A stretch of 64,000 bases of DNA from Actinoplanes philippinensis (GCF_900113015.1 NZ_FONV01000006.1:186001-250000), one strand, 5' to 3'; shown: positions 53,686 through 63,263, numbered from the stretch's first letter. Made by a program: numbers and translations. The notes: a model not told the origin generated them from the sequence alone.

Positions 53686-54342
53686 ATGGACGCGGTGCCG
53701 GTGTGGCTGCGGGAGCGGCGTACGGGGGTGGGCCGTCCCGCCGAGCGGTCGCGGGCGGAGGTGACGGCGGCGGCGATCGCGCTGGCCGACCGGGAGGGCC
53801 TGGCCGCGGTCTCGATGCGCCGGGTCGCCGCCGAGCTGGGCACCGGCGCGGCGTCGCTGTACCGCTATGTCGACAGCCGCGACGATCTGCTCGATCTGAT
53901 GACCGACGAGGTGGCGGCCGGGTATCGGCTGCCGGAGCCGGGCGGGCCGTGGCTGGCCGGGCTGCTGGAGGTGTGCCGGCAGGGCCGCGAGCTGATGCGC
54001 CGGCACGGCTGGCTGCCGGAGTTGGTGCTCACCCGGCCGGCCCTGGGACCGCACGGCGCGGACCTGCTGGAGCACGTGCTGGCGGTGCTGGCCGGGCATC
54101 CGGCGGGCGCGGGCCGCAAGCTGGAGGCGTTCGGGGTGATGACCACGCTCACCGCGGCGCTGGCTCTGCACGAGCGCGGGCCGGGCGCCGGGCAACGGCA
54201 GGGCGCCTACCTGGGGCATGTGGTCGCGGCGGGCCGGCACCCGCACCTGACGGCGGCGCTGGCCGGCGGCCCGCTCGCGCCGGCGCCGGATTTCGAGGAC
54301 ACCGTGGCGCGGGTGCTCACCGGCCTGCTGGGCAGCCGATGA
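53686..54342 (+). CDS. TetR family regulator with C-terminal ligand domain
   Basis: 218 residues. TetR HTH near residues 26-70 (AAIALADREGLAAVSMRRVAAELGTGAASLYRYVDSRDDLL). The C-terminal part (LLEVCRQGRELMRRHGWLPEL) is of the TetR_C type. Paired with the divergent hydrolase, which it probably represses through the palindrome. Confidence 0.93.
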   Translation: MDAVPVWLRERRTGVGRPAERSRAEVTAAAIALADREGLAAVSMRRVAAELGTGAASLYRYVDSRDDLLDLMTDEVAAGYRLPEPGGPWLAGLLEVCRQGRELMRRHGWLPELVLTRPALGPHGADLLEHVLAVLAGHPAGAGRKLEAFGVMTTLTAALALHERGPGAGQRQGAYLGHVVAAGRHPHLTAALAGGPLAPAPDFEDTVARVLTGLLGSR

Positions 54343-54414
54343 GCGGGCCATGCGGCCGCGCGCCGTGGGGCCGGGGACGAGTGCGCCAGCCGGTGTCCGC
54401 CACTCAGGTCCGGT

Positions 54415-54876
54415 TCACCAGCCGGCCGTGCCCGGTCCGCCCTTGAACGGCCCGGCGATGTCCGCGGTGATCCAGCCGCCGTAGAAGTCGCCCTCCTGCG
54501 CCCGGACCAGTTCGCCGTCGACCCGGCACTCACCGGCCCGGCTCGGGTAGAAGGCGACCGCCCCGGCGAGATCGGTGTAGCCGGGGGCGGGCCGCTCGTA
54601 GGACCAGCCCGCCCGCGGCACCCGGACGTCGCCGACGACCAGGTCCCAATAGGTGGCGACGCCCTTGAACTCGCAGTACGACCGGCCGTCGCCGGGCTGC
54701 AGGACGCCGTCGGCGATGTCGTCGCGGGGCACGTAGTAGACCGGTGGGTGCGAGGTCTCCAGCACCCGCAGGCAGCGGTCGCTGTCGACGATCACCCGGC
54801 CGGCGTGCACGATGGTCACCCTTGCCGCGGCGCGCTCCACCCGAGGCGGGCGCGGGTAGTCCCAGACGGATTCCAT
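54415..54876 (-). CDS. DUF427 family protein
   Basis: 153 residues. Two DUF427 beta units can be seen: VIVDSDRCLRVLETSHPPVY with YCEFKGVATYWDL, and VAFYPSRAGECRVDGELVR with FYGGWI. DUF427 proteins are small cytosolic beta proteins of unknown role, common in actinobacteria. Upstream is GTG 54879, but ATG 54876 is preferred. Confidence 0.88.
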   Translation of the reverse strand: MESVWDYPRPPRVERAAARVTIVHAGRVIVDSDRCLRVLETSHPPVYYVPRDDIADGVLQPGDGRSYCEFKGVATYWDLVVGDVRVPRAGWSYERPAPGYTDLAGAVAFYPSRAGECRVDGELVRAQEGDFYGGWITADIAGPFKGGPGTAGW

Positions 54877-54905
54877 CACCCCAGCTTGCCAGCATCCGTG
54901 CGGTT

Positions 54906-55025
54906 TCAGGCCTCACCCGCGTCGTCGCTGTCGCCGTCACCGTGGCCGCCGCCGAGAGCCAGGCCGATGACGACCACGACGATCACGGCCAGCACGAACA
55001 CGCCGGCGACGATGATCCAGAACAT
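54906..55025 (-). CDS. 39-residue single-pass membrane protein
   Basis: ATG 55025 with GAGGTG about 10 bases upstream. The N-terminal two-thirds is one hydrophobic helix (WIIVAGVFVLAVIVVVVIGL), the end is acidic and Gly-rich. Too short for usual gene callers but looks real. It lies between the DUF427 and GntR genes, next to a regulator-type direct repeat. Confidence 0.65.
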   Translation of the reverse strand: MFWIIVAGVFVLAVIVVVVIGLALGGGHGDGDSDDAGEA

Positions 55026-55037
55026 CGGCGCACCTCA

Positions 55038-55119
55038 TTGACCAGACAATGTGTACATCGATGCTGGCAGCTGCCCGGCACACCGTCAACGGGCAATGCT
55101 TAGATTGACCAGACATTGG
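55038..55119. promoter_or_regulatory. Two direct repeats TTGACCAGACA, likely GntR sites
   Basis: TTGACCAGACAATG (55038-55051) and TTGACCAGACATTGG (55105-55119) recur 67 bases apart. One is beside the small membrane-protein gene, the other just before the GntR start. They suit a GntR/HutC-type regulator (TGACCAGACA half-site) acting on both genes. Confidence 0.55.
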
Positions 55120-55142
55120 CAGCGAGACGGCGGAGGCGGCCT

Positions 55143-55913
55143 GTGGAAGCTCACCCCCACCCCAGCACTCCCGCCTACCAGCGGATCGCCGCGACGTTCC
55201 GGGCCCTGATCACCTCCGGCGAGCTGCGCGCCGGCGACCAGCTGCCCACCGAGCACACGATCGCGGAGCAGTTCGGGGTGGCGCGCCAGACCGTGCGTAC
55301 GGGGCTGAGCCTGCTGGTCACCGAGGGGCTGATCGTCGCGCGGCGTCCGCACGGCCATTTCGTGCGCCGGCGTGAGCACATGATCTACCGGCCGCAGGAG
55401 AGGTCACGGCCGCGGCCGGTGACCCCGGAGATGATGGATCGGTTCTCGCAGCAGATCGCCGCCGAGGGCCGGGTGCCCAGCCAGCGCATCGAGGTGGCGC
55501 TCGTGCAGGCCGGCGCCGATCTGGCCGACCGGCTGCGGGTCGAGCCGGGCGTCACGGTCGTGGCCCGGCGGCGGGTGCGGTTCATCAACGGCGAGCCGAT
55601 CAACATCAACGACTCGCACTTCCCGCTGGAGCTGGTCAAGGAATCGGCGATCATGTCGCCGGCCTACATCCCGCGCGGCACCGATCAGGTGCTGGCCGAC
55701 CTCGGTCACCGGCAGGACCGGGCGATCGACGAGATCCTGATCCGGATGCCCACCCCCGAGGAGATCCACCGGCTCAGCCTGGGCCCGGGCACACCGGTCG
55801 CGGTGCACTACGACACCGGCTACACCGCCGGCGGCCGCCCGGTGCGCTGCACGGTCAACATCCTGCCCGGCGACCGCCACAAGATCGTCTTCGAGCGCAG
55901 CTGGCTCAGTTGA
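55143..55913 (+). CDS. GntR family regulator, UTRA (HutC) type
   Basis: 256 residues, GTG with CGGAGG upstream. N-terminal wHTH at about 10-75 (AYQRIAATFRALITSGELRAG, LPTEHTIAEQFGVARQTVRT). C-terminal UTRA sugar-binding-type domain at about 95-256 (VARRRVRFINGEPININDSHF, then AVHYDTGYTAGGRPVRCTVN). The ligand is usually a small metabolite. Start chosen by GGAGG; a TTG at 55116 is possible. Ends 8 bases into the convergent ligase. Confidence 0.93.
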   Translation: MEAHPHPSTPAYQRIAATFRALITSGELRAGDQLPTEHTIAEQFGVARQTVRTGLSLLVTEGLIVARRPHGHFVRRREHMIYRPQERSRPRPVTPEMMDRFSQQIAAEGRVPSQRIEVALVQAGADLADRLRVEPGVTVVARRRVRFINGEPININDSHFPLELVKESAIMSPAYIPRGTDQVLADLGHRQDRAIDEILIRMPTPEEIHRLSLGPGTPVAVHYDTGYTAGGRPVRCTVNILPGDRHKIVFERSWLS

Positions 55914-57432
55914 CCTGCCGGTCGCGGTCGCGCCAGAACGGCTCGCGCAGCTTGAACTTCTGGACCTTGCCGGTGGCGGTACGCGGCAGCGCGTCCAGGA
56001 ACTCCACCCGCTTGGGGCACTTGTATCCGGCGAGATGCGCACGGCAGTGGGTGATCAGCTGCTCGGCGGTCACCGGGGTGCCGTCGGTGACGACCAGCGC
56101 GGTCACCAGCTCGCCCCATTTCTCGTCGGGGATGCCGATCACCGCCGCTTCCCGGACCGCGGGGTACGAGCTGAGCGCGTCCTCGACCTCGATGGAGGAG
56201 ATGTTCTCGCCCCCGCTGATGATGACGTCCTTCTTCCGGTCGGAGATCGTCAGGTAGCCGTCGGTGAGGGTTCCGCCGTCTCCGGTGTGGAACCAGCCGC
56301 CCTCCTGTACGCGGGCCGTCTCGGCCGGGTTGTCCCAGTAGCCGTCGAGGTTGTGGTTGGAGCGGGCCAGCACCTCGCCACTGTCGTCGACCGACAGCCG
56401 TACCCCCAGCGCCGCGGTCCCGGCACGGCCCAGCAGCCGGGCCTGTTCGCGGGCGGGCGCGCCGGCCCATTCGGTGCGCATCCGGTTGACCGTGAGCAGT
56501 GGTGACGTCTCGGTGAGCCCGTAGATCTGGATGAACTCCCAGCCCAGTTCGGCGCGGACACGTTCGATGGTGCGCGTCGGCGGCGGCGCGCCGGCCACCA
56601 CGATGCGCACCCGGTCGCGGCCGGGGATCTCGCCGTCCCACGTGCGGGCCGCGTCGAGGGCCGCGTTGACCACCGCCGGCGCCGCGCACAGCAGCGTCAC
56701 GTGGTGCTGTGCGATGCGCCGCAGGATCTGCGTGCCGTCGATCTTGCGCAGCACGACGTGCCGGCCGCCGAGGCCGGTGACGATGTACGGCATGCCCCAC
56801 CCGTTGGCATGGAACATCGGCAGCGTGTGCAGCAGCACGTCGTTGTCGGTAACCGTGGTGTGCAGCCCGAACACGGCCGCGTTCAGCCACAGGTTGCGGT
56901 GGGTGAGCTGCACCCCTTTGGGCCGGGCGGTGGTGCCCGACGTGTAGTTCAGCGTCGCGGTCGCCGCCTCGTCGCCGTCCCACGGCCGCGGTTGCTCACG
57001 GTTGCCGAAAACCGCCTGATCGTCTTCCCCGAGGACGAACACATGCTTGGTACGGACGGTGTCGAGCAGTCCCCGAAGCTCCGGGTCGACCAGCAGCACG
57101 TCGGCGCCGGAGTGCTCCACGATGTAGCCGACCTCGGCGGCGGCCAGCCGGAAGTTGACCGGCACCAGGATCCGCCCCCACCCGGACACCCCGAAGAACG
57201 AGGTCAGCATCCGCGCCGAGTTGTGCGACACGATCGCCACCCGCCCGCCGACCGGCACCCCGAGCGCGTCCAGGCCGGCGGCCTGTCCCCGGGCCTGCTG
57301 CGCGACCTGCCGGTAGGTGAGCTCGCCCCACGACGCGGCGGGCTGCTCCGGCTCGTCGACGACCGCGACCCGGTCGCCGTAGACGAGCTCCGCGCGGTCT
57401 AGGAAGTCACGAACACCGAGGTTGAAGAACAT
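55906..57432 (-). CDS. AMP-binding acyl-CoA ligase
   Basis: 508 residues. All ANL motifs are present: LNYTSGTTARPKGVQLTHRN (about 157-175), YGLTETSP, GGWFHTGDGG, DRKKDVIISGGEN and a catalytic Lys in TATGKVQKFKL near the end. The family activates a fatty or aromatic acid with ATP and CoA. ATG has AAGGAG upstream, 47 bases after a 20-codon leader ORF. Substrate cannot be read from sequence. Confidence 0.93.
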   Translation of the reverse strand: MFFNLGVRDFLDRAELVYGDRVAVVDEPEQPAASWGELTYRQVAQQARGQAAGLDALGVPVGGRVAIVSHNSARMLTSFFGVSGWGRILVPVNFRLAAAEVGYIVEHSGADVLLVDPELRGLLDTVRTKHVFVLGEDDQAVFGNREQPRPWDGDEAATATLNYTSGTTARPKGVQLTHRNLWLNAAVFGLHTTVTDNDVLLHTLPMFHANGWGMPYIVTGLGGRHVVLRKIDGTQILRRIAQHHVTLLCAAPAVVNAALDAARTWDGEIPGRDRVRIVVAGAPPPTRTIERVRAELGWEFIQIYGLTETSPLLTVNRMRTEWAGAPAREQARLLGRAGTAALGVRLSVDDSGEVLARSNHNLDGYWDNPAETARVQEGGWFHTGDGGTLTDGYLTISDRKKDVIISGGENISSIEVEDALSSYPAVREAAVIGIPDEKWGELVTALVVTDGTPVTAEQLITHCRAHLAGYKCPKRVEFLDALPRTATGKVQKFKLREPFWRDRDRQVN

Positions 57433-57479
57433 CCACAGCTCCTTCCGTCGCGGCCCGGCCCGTCACGGTCGGGTCCGGT

Positions 57480-57542
57480 TCACGCCACGGGCGTCGATCC
57501 GCTCGCGGCGCGGTCGATGACGAGTGGGAATCGCACGCTCAT
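57480..57542 (-). other. 20-codon leaderless ORF upstream of the ligase gene
   Basis: ATG 57542 lies seven bases after TAGGGT (57550-57555, minus strand), as in leaderless genes. It ends at 57480, 47 bases before the ligase start, which has its own AAGGAG. Either a small leader peptide or the mere first codons of a longer past gene. Confidence 0.4.
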
Positions 57543-57730
57543 TGCGCCGACCCTAACCCGGTCATCGCCGCGAGCGGGTGCCCGGCCACAGCAGCCGGCC
57601 GCCCGTGAGCGTGCCGGCGACCTCCGGCACCCGGAGGTGGGCGCGCCCGGCTCTCGAGGTGCCCGGGCTCGTGGAACGACAGGGACGGATCTTGACATCC
57701 GTGATCCGAATGATCATTTGCGATCGTTTC

Positions 57731-57773
57731 TGCTCGTTCGAGCATTGACGTGTCTTGTTGTGAGCGGTTTACT
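57731..57773 (+). promoter_or_regulatory. Promoter and operator of the GH59 gene
   Basis: TTGACG (57745-57750), 17 bases, TTTACT (57768-57773) form a SigA-type promoter. Immediately before the -35 is a perfect palindrome TGCTCGTTCGAGCA (57731-57744), a likely sugar-regulator operator. Confidence 0.55.
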
Positions 57774-57814
57774 CCCGTAACAGGTTCGTCACTGATCACC
57801 TCGGGAGTGGCAGC

Positions 57815-60800
57815 GTGGGCGCACAGCGCAGGAGACGGTGGATGGCAGGCTGCGCCGCGGTGGCGGTGGCCCTCGCCCCGGGATTCGCGGTGTCCCCGGC
57901 GGCGGCCGCCGCGGACACCGTCGACGTGCTCGTCGACGGCGACGACGTCCGGGCCGGCAACGTGCACGGCCTGCCCTACAAGGGCCTCGGCCTGATCAGC
58001 GCCAACAGCACCAGCAACCTGCTGATGGACTACAAGGCCGAGCAGCCCGCCCGCTACTGGCAGCTCATCGACGTGCTCTTCGGCGGCGGCCACCCGCTGA
58101 TCAACCACGTCAAGATCGAGATGGGGTCGGACACCAACAACTCCACCGGCGCCGACGCCGCGACCATGCGCACCGCCACCGAGCTCGCCGACGCCTCCCG
58201 CTCCCCCGGCTTCCAGCTCGCCGCCGACGCCAAAACGGTCAATCCCGATCTGAAAGTGTCGATCCTGCGCTGGACCATGCCCTCCTGGGTCCAGACCGCC
58301 TGGAACGCCGGCACCGGCCGCGACGAGATGTACCGGTGGTACAAGGAGACGATCCTCGACGCGTACGAGAAGTACGGCTACCTCGTCGACTACGTCAACC
58401 CGGACACCAACGAGACGACCAGCCCGGACATCGCGTTCCTCAAGTACTACAAGAACGCCCTGGTCACCGACACCGACTTCGCCGATCCGCGGTACGCGAT
58501 CCCCGCGTCGGAGCAGGCGGCGGTCGGTACGGCGTACCGCAGGATCAAGATTGTCGCCTCGGACGAGAACCAGACCAAGAACATCGGACCGGCGCTGCTC
58601 GACGACCAGTCGCTGTTCGAGATCGTCGACGCGGTCGGGTACCACTACAACACCGACGACCGTTACGACGGCGCTGCCACCAGCAACACCTACGAGCCCT
58701 ACACCAAGCTGGCGACCGTCCGCGACAAGGAGGTCTGGTACAGCGAGGGCGTCGGCTCGTTCGGGTTCACCGACTACCGGGTCAACAACACCGAGGGCCC
58801 GGGCGGCGCGAGCACCGGCATCGGCGGCCTGCAGAGCGCTCTGGATCTCGCCAACCGCAGCGTCAAGGGCTACTACCGGTCCAAACGCACCCACTACCTG
58901 TTCCAGCCGGCGATCGGCTCGTTCTACGAGGGTGCCCAGTACAGCCACAAGGAGCTGCTCAGCGCCCGCGACCCCTGGTCGGGCAGCATCCACTACGACG
59001 CGGCGATCTACGTGATGCAGCACTTCACCCGGTTCGCCACCACCGGCTGGGAGAACGACACCAACACCGCCGGCATCTGGCGCACCGTGCCGGAGGCCAG
59101 CTACAGCGGGGTCAGCGGCACCGAGAACCTGGACGGCTCCAACGGCGCGCCCAGCTATCTGACCCTCGCCGATCCACAGCGACGGGACTTCTCCACGATC
59201 GCCGTCAACGACAGCGATCAGATCAAGATGTACAGAATCAATGTTGACAACATGGATCTCGGTGACGATCCGGTCGTCAACGTGTGGGAGACGCGGGCCG
59301 CTCACTACATGCGCCGCACCGCCACCCTGCGGCCCGACGGCGATGGTTACTACACCTACCCGGTGCAGCCGCGCTCGATCGTCACCTTCACCACCGTCGA
59401 CACCAGCGCCGGCGAGCCGCTGCCGCCGCCGCTGCCGCGCACGGTCCTGGACACCGACGCGACCGGCAAGAACCACGACACCGGCGACACGATCCTGTAC
59501 GCCGACGACTTCGCCTACGCCGAGGAAGGTGACGTCCGCGTCGGCGACACCACCCGGCCGTACCTGGCCTCACGCGGCGGTGAACCCCGCTACCTGGTCG
59601 ACCAGACCGGCGCCTGGCAGGTCGGCGACCACATGCTGTACCAGCTGATGGACCAGTCGATGAAGGACACCGCCGCCTGGAACCGCACCACCCCCAACAC
59701 GCTGGTCGGCGACTTCCGCTGGCACAACTACACCGCGAGCGTCGACGTGTCGTTCCCCGACCCGGCGGGCGGCTCCGCCGGGATCGGCGTGCGCCAGCAG
59801 ACCGGCATGACCGCCGACAGCGCCGCCTACCAGCTGCGCATCACCCGCGCCGGCGCCTGGACCTTCGCCCGGCACGGCGCCACCATCGCCACCGGCGCCC
59901 GCCCCGCCGCCGGCGGCTACACCCTCGCGCTGCAGGCCAAGGGCGCCACCGTCACCGCCTTCGTCGACGGCGCCGCGGTCCACACCTTCACCGACCCCAC
60001 CCCGGAACTGGCCGGGCGGGTCAACCTGTCCAGCGACTTCTACCGCACCGGCTTCGACAACCTCAAGATCGAGAAGATCAAGGGCTTCGCGCCGTACGCC
60101 GTATCGCTGGTCGACAACATGGACAGCGCCGTCGGCTACACGGGCACGTGGAGTCACCGGGCGGCCTCCGGTGACGCGATGGACTGGCACCGCACGACCT
60201 CAACCAGCAGCACCGCCGGGTCCACGGTCACCGTCGGGTTCAACGGCACCGGCCTCGACCTGATCGGCGGCAACACCGGCGCCGCCACCCTCGACGTCAC
60301 CGTCGACGGGCTGCCTCTCGCCGCCGGCGCCCCCACCGGCAGCACCGGCAAACGCCAGTCGACGTACACCCTGCGCGGTCTCGCCGACGGCCCGCACACC
60401 GCAACCGTCACGCTCAGGTCGGGCACGCTGGTCCTCGACGCGGTCACCGCGATCTCCGGCGACGTCGACGGGCCGGTCGACACCACCCCGATCCGGCAGG
60501 CCCTGACGGCGGCCGGCAGCCCGGCGCCCGGCGACTGGTCACCAGCGACGTGGGCGGTGTTCGCCGCCACCCGCGACCAGGCCGACGCCGCCCTGGCCGG
60601 CCTGCCCGGCCTGGACACCATCGGTGTCGCGCAGATCGCGGCCCGCCTCACCGCCGCAGCGGACGGCCTGCGGCCGGCCGACGTCACCGACACCCGCCGC
60701 GACCTGGGCCTGGCCGGGGCCGTACGGACCAGCGGCGACCTGCCGGCCACAGTGGTCATCGACGGCCGCCCGCACGAGGTCACCTGGACCGCCGCCAGCC

Positions 60801-62218
60801 GCGCCACCGCCCGCACCGCCTACACCACGCTCACCGTCGAAGGGTGGACCAACGACGCCTACGCCGACGGCAAGCGGCAGGCGTTCACCGCCGCCTACGA
60901 GACCGTCCCGCCGTCGCTGATCTACTACATCGACGCGGGCCTCGCCGCCGGGCAGAGCTCCCCGCAGTACCAGGCCGTCGCCGGGCTCGTGGTCAACACC
61001 ACCGCCGACCAGGTGTCGGCCGCCGCCGACCAGTGGGGCTACGTCAACGACGGGATCACCGTCAAGGGCGGCACCGACCCGGCCGACAAGTTCTCCACCG
61101 GGAACTGGGCCGGCAGCAACAAGACCATCCGCTACCGGCTGCCGCTGGATCCCGGACAGTACGTGCTGACCGCCGGGTTCACCGAGTGGTGGGGCCAGAC
61201 CCGGCCGATGTCGCAGACCGTCACGGTCGGCGCGGCCACGGTCACCGGCACCCCGATCAGCCTCAACGCCACCACCACCCGCGCCACCGGCGCCGTGGCC
61301 TTCACCGTCACCACCCCCACGGTGATCACCTACACCGTCGCCAGGACCGGCTCGCAGGACCCGGTGATCAGCTGGCTCGCCGTGCACCGCACCACCCCCG
61401 ACGCCCCGGCCCGGGTCACCGCGGTCGCCGGCGACACCACCGCCCAGGTGAGCTGGGACGCCCCGGGCTCCGACGGCGGCTCGCCGATCACCGGTTACAC
61501 CGTGACCGCCACGCCGGACGGGCGCGGATGCACGGCCACGGGCGCCGGTGGTTGCCGCGTCACCGGACTCGACAACGGCACGGCGTACACCTTCACCGTC
61601 GTCGCCCACACCGCCGCCGGCACGTCGCCGGCCTCCGCACCGTCCGCACCGGTCACACCGTTCTGGCTGCCCACCGCCGCCACCGTTACCGGGCCCGCCG
61701 AGGTCACCCCCGGCCGGCAGGTCACCCTGAACGCCGCGATCACCCCCGGGCAGGCCGTCCAGGACGTCACCTGGCAGTCCTCCGACCCGTCGGTCGCCAC
61801 CGTCTCGGCCGGCGGTGTCGTGACCGGCGCCGGTTACGGCACGGCGCTGATCACGGCCACGTCGGTCGCGGCGCCGCGAATCACGGCCACCCACCGGGTC
61901 ACCGTCGTCCCGGCGGACTGGTCGGCGGCCACCGTCTACCCCACCGGCGCCCTCGTCCGCCACGACGGCCACACCTACCAGGCACAGTGGTGGTCTCTCG
62001 GGCAGACGCCCGGCGCCTCGACGTGGGGCGCGTGGGCACAGGCCGGCACACCGGTCAGCTGCGGCGACACCACCGCCCTCACGTGGACCCCGTCGTGGAT
62101 CTACACCGGCGGCGAGGTCGCGCACCACGACGGCCACCGGTGGCGGGCCGCGTGGTGGACCCGCAACCAGGAGCCCGGCGACCCGTACGGCCCGTGGCGC
62201 GACCAGGGCGCCTGTTGA
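57815..62218 (+). CDS. Secreted GH59-type galactosidase with several C-terminal binding modules
   Basis: 1467 residues, GTG start. Signal peptide at about residues 5-31. The catalytic region matches GH59 galactocerebrosidases: LPYKGLGLISANSTSNLL near 50, HVKIEMGSD near 99, NPDTNET near 194-200 and the likely nucleophile Glu311 (WYSEGVGSFG). Beta-rich domains follow, then an FN3-like unit (near 1196), a Big_2 Ig-like unit (near 1286) and two CBM5/12-type chitin-binding modules (near 1369 and 1427; WSAATVYPTGALVRHDG and WTPSWIYTGGEVAHHDG). The enzyme would act outside the cell on galactosides bound near a chitin or glycan surface. Confidence 0.85.
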   Translation: MGAQRRRRWMAGCAAVAVALAPGFAVSPAAAAADTVDVLVDGDDVRAGNVHGLPYKGLGLISANSTSNLLMDYKAEQPARYWQLIDVLFGGGHPLINHVKIEMGSDTNNSTGADAATMRTATELADASRSPGFQLAADAKTVNPDLKVSILRWTMPSWVQTAWNAGTGRDEMYRWYKETILDAYEKYGYLVDYVNPDTNETTSPDIAFLKYYKNALVTDTDFADPRYAIPASEQAAVGTAYRRIKIVASDENQTKNIGPALLDDQSLFEIVDAVGYHYNTDDRYDGAATSNTYEPYTKLATVRDKEVWYSEGVGSFGFTDYRVNNTEGPGGASTGIGGLQSALDLANRSVKGYYRSKRTHYLFQPAIGSFYEGAQYSHKELLSARDPWSGSIHYDAAIYVMQHFTRFATTGWENDTNTAGIWRTVPEASYSGVSGTENLDGSNGAPSYLTLADPQRRDFSTIAVNDSDQIKMYRINVDNMDLGDDPVVNVWETRAAHYMRRTATLRPDGDGYYTYPVQPRSIVTFTTVDTSAGEPLPPPLPRTVLDTDATGKNHDTGDTILYADDFAYAEEGDVRVGDTTRPYLASRGGEPRYLVDQTGAWQVGDHMLYQLMDQSMKDTAAWNRTTPNTLVGDFRWHNYTASVDVSFPDPAGGSAGIGVRQQTGMTADSAAYQLRITRAGAWTFARHGATIATGARPAAGGYTLALQAKGATVTAFVDGAAVHTFTDPTPELAGRVNLSSDFYRTGFDNLKIEKIKGFAPYAVSLVDNMDSAVGYTGTWSHRAASGDAMDWHRTTSTSSTAGSTVTVGFNGTGLDLIGGNTGAATLDVTVDGLPLAAGAPTGSTGKRQSTYTLRGLADGPHTATVTLRSGTLVLDAVTAISGDVDGPVDTTPIRQALTAAGSPAPGDWSPATWAVFAATRDQADAALAGLPGLDTIGVAQIAARLTAAADGLRPADVTDTRRDLGLAGAVRTSGDLPATVVIDGRPHEVTWTAASRATARTAYTTLTVEGWTNDAYADGKRQAFTAAYETVPPSLIYYIDAGLAAGQSSPQYQAVAGLVVNTTADQVSAAADQWGYVNDGITVKGGTDPADKFSTGNWAGSNKTIRYRLPLDPGQYVLTAGFTEWWGQTRPMSQTVTVGAATVTGTPISLNATTTRATGAVAFTVTTPTVITYTVARTGSQDPVISWLAVHRTTPDAPARVTAVAGDTTAQVSWDAPGSDGGSPITGYTVTATPDGRGCTATGAGGCRVTGLDNGTAYTFTVVAHTAAGTSPASAPSAPVTPFWLPTAATVTGPAEVTPGRQVTLNAAITPGQAVQDVTWQSSDPSVATVSAGGVVTGAGYGTALITATSVAAPRITATHRVTVVPADWSAATVYPTGALVRHDGHTYQAQWWSLGQTPGASTWGAWAQAGTPVSCGDTTALTWTPSWIYTGGEVAHHDGHRWRAAWWTRNQEPGDPYGPWRDQGAC

Positions 62219-62347
62219 GACGGCTCCACCGGATCACCTGACAGCCGGTGATCGTACGACGACGGGTGCGTCACCACGACGGTGACGCACACCACCTCGC
62301 AGCGCCCCTTCACCGCGGCTTCACATCACACCCACCAGGATCGCGCG

Positions 62348-63220
62348 GTGCGTTACGCGAAGATTGTTCAGGTGATGACGGCCGCGGCGACGGTCGTGGC
62401 GCTGGCCGCCTGCACCGCGAACCCGGCCCCCGTGACCAGCGCGTCACCCGCGGCGCCGTCCGGGACGCCCGCGGCCTCACCGGCGCCGGCCGGCCCCGAC
62501 CCCGCCGCCGCACTGTCCGCCCGGCGCGCCCGCTACGGCATCCCCGACTTCGCGCCCGCCCCGCCCCCGCAGCCGATCGCCCTGCCCGGCGGCGACGCTG
62601 TCGAATACCTGCACCGCATCCCCACCGACCAGAAGGTCGCGTTCCTCACCATCGACGACGGCTACCTCAAACTCCCCGAAGGCCAGGAGCTGGTCGCCGC
62701 CGCCGGCGTGCCGGTCACCCTGTTCCTCACCACCGACGCCGTCCGCGACGACCCCGGCTACTTCCGGCCGATGATCGACGCCGGCGCGGTCGTCGAGGCA
62801 CACACCGTCACCCACACCGGCTTGCGCGGCAAGTCCTACGAATTCCAGAAACGCGAGATCTGCGACTCCGCCGACGAACTCGCCACCTGGTTCGTACGCC
62901 GCCCCACCCTGTTCCGGCCGCCCTACGGCGAGAAGGACGCCACCACCCTGCGCGCCGCCAAGGACTGCGGCATGACCGCCGCGTTCATGTGGACCGAGAC
63001 CGTGCACAAGGGCAAGGTCCGCTACCAGGTCGGCAAGCCGGTCAAACCAGGCGACATCCTCCTGATGCACTTCCGTGAGGCGTTCCGCGACGACTTCGTC
63101 GGCGCCCTCAAGGCCATCCACAAAGCCGGCCTCACCCCCGCCCTGCTGGAGGACTACATGCCCGCGGCCGGGCAGCCGCCCGCCTCGGCCGGCCCGCCCA
63201 GCGCCGGCCCACGGCCGTAG
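62348..63220 (+). CDS. Lipoprotein polysaccharide deacetylase (NodB fold)
   Basis: 290 residues, GTG with AGGA. Lipobox ending LAAC, with Cys22 as lipidation site. NodB motifs: FLTIDDGYLKL near residue 100 (metal Asp), EAHTVTHTGL near 150 (metal His pair) and FRPPYGEKDATTL near 190. It would deacetylate peptidoglycan or chito-oligosaccharide at the cell surface. Its place after the secreted glycosidase fits a shared cell-wall or chitin-degrading task. A GTG at 62282 is possible, but would bury the lipobox. Confidence 0.9.
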   Translation: MRYAKIVQVMTAAATVVALAACTANPAPVTSASPAAPSGTPAASPAPAGPDPAAALSARRARYGIPDFAPAPPPQPIALPGGDAVEYLHRIPTDQKVAFLTIDDGYLKLPEGQELVAAAGVPVTLFLTTDAVRDDPGYFRPMIDAGAVVEAHTVTHTGLRGKSYEFQKREICDSADELATWFVRRPTLFRPPYGEKDATTLRAAKDCGMTAAFMWTETVHKGKVRYQVGKPVKPGDILLMHFREAFRDDFVGALKAIHKAGLTPALLEDYMPAAGQPPASAGPPSAGPRP

Positions 63221-63263
63221 CACGCCGGCCACCACCGCAAGCCGGACGACCCGGATGAGCAAC

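Noticed and set aside
57539..59476. 645-codon minus-strand open frame
   Set aside because: Antisense of the GH59 gene; its content is low-complexity Val/Gly/Arg and has no start context.
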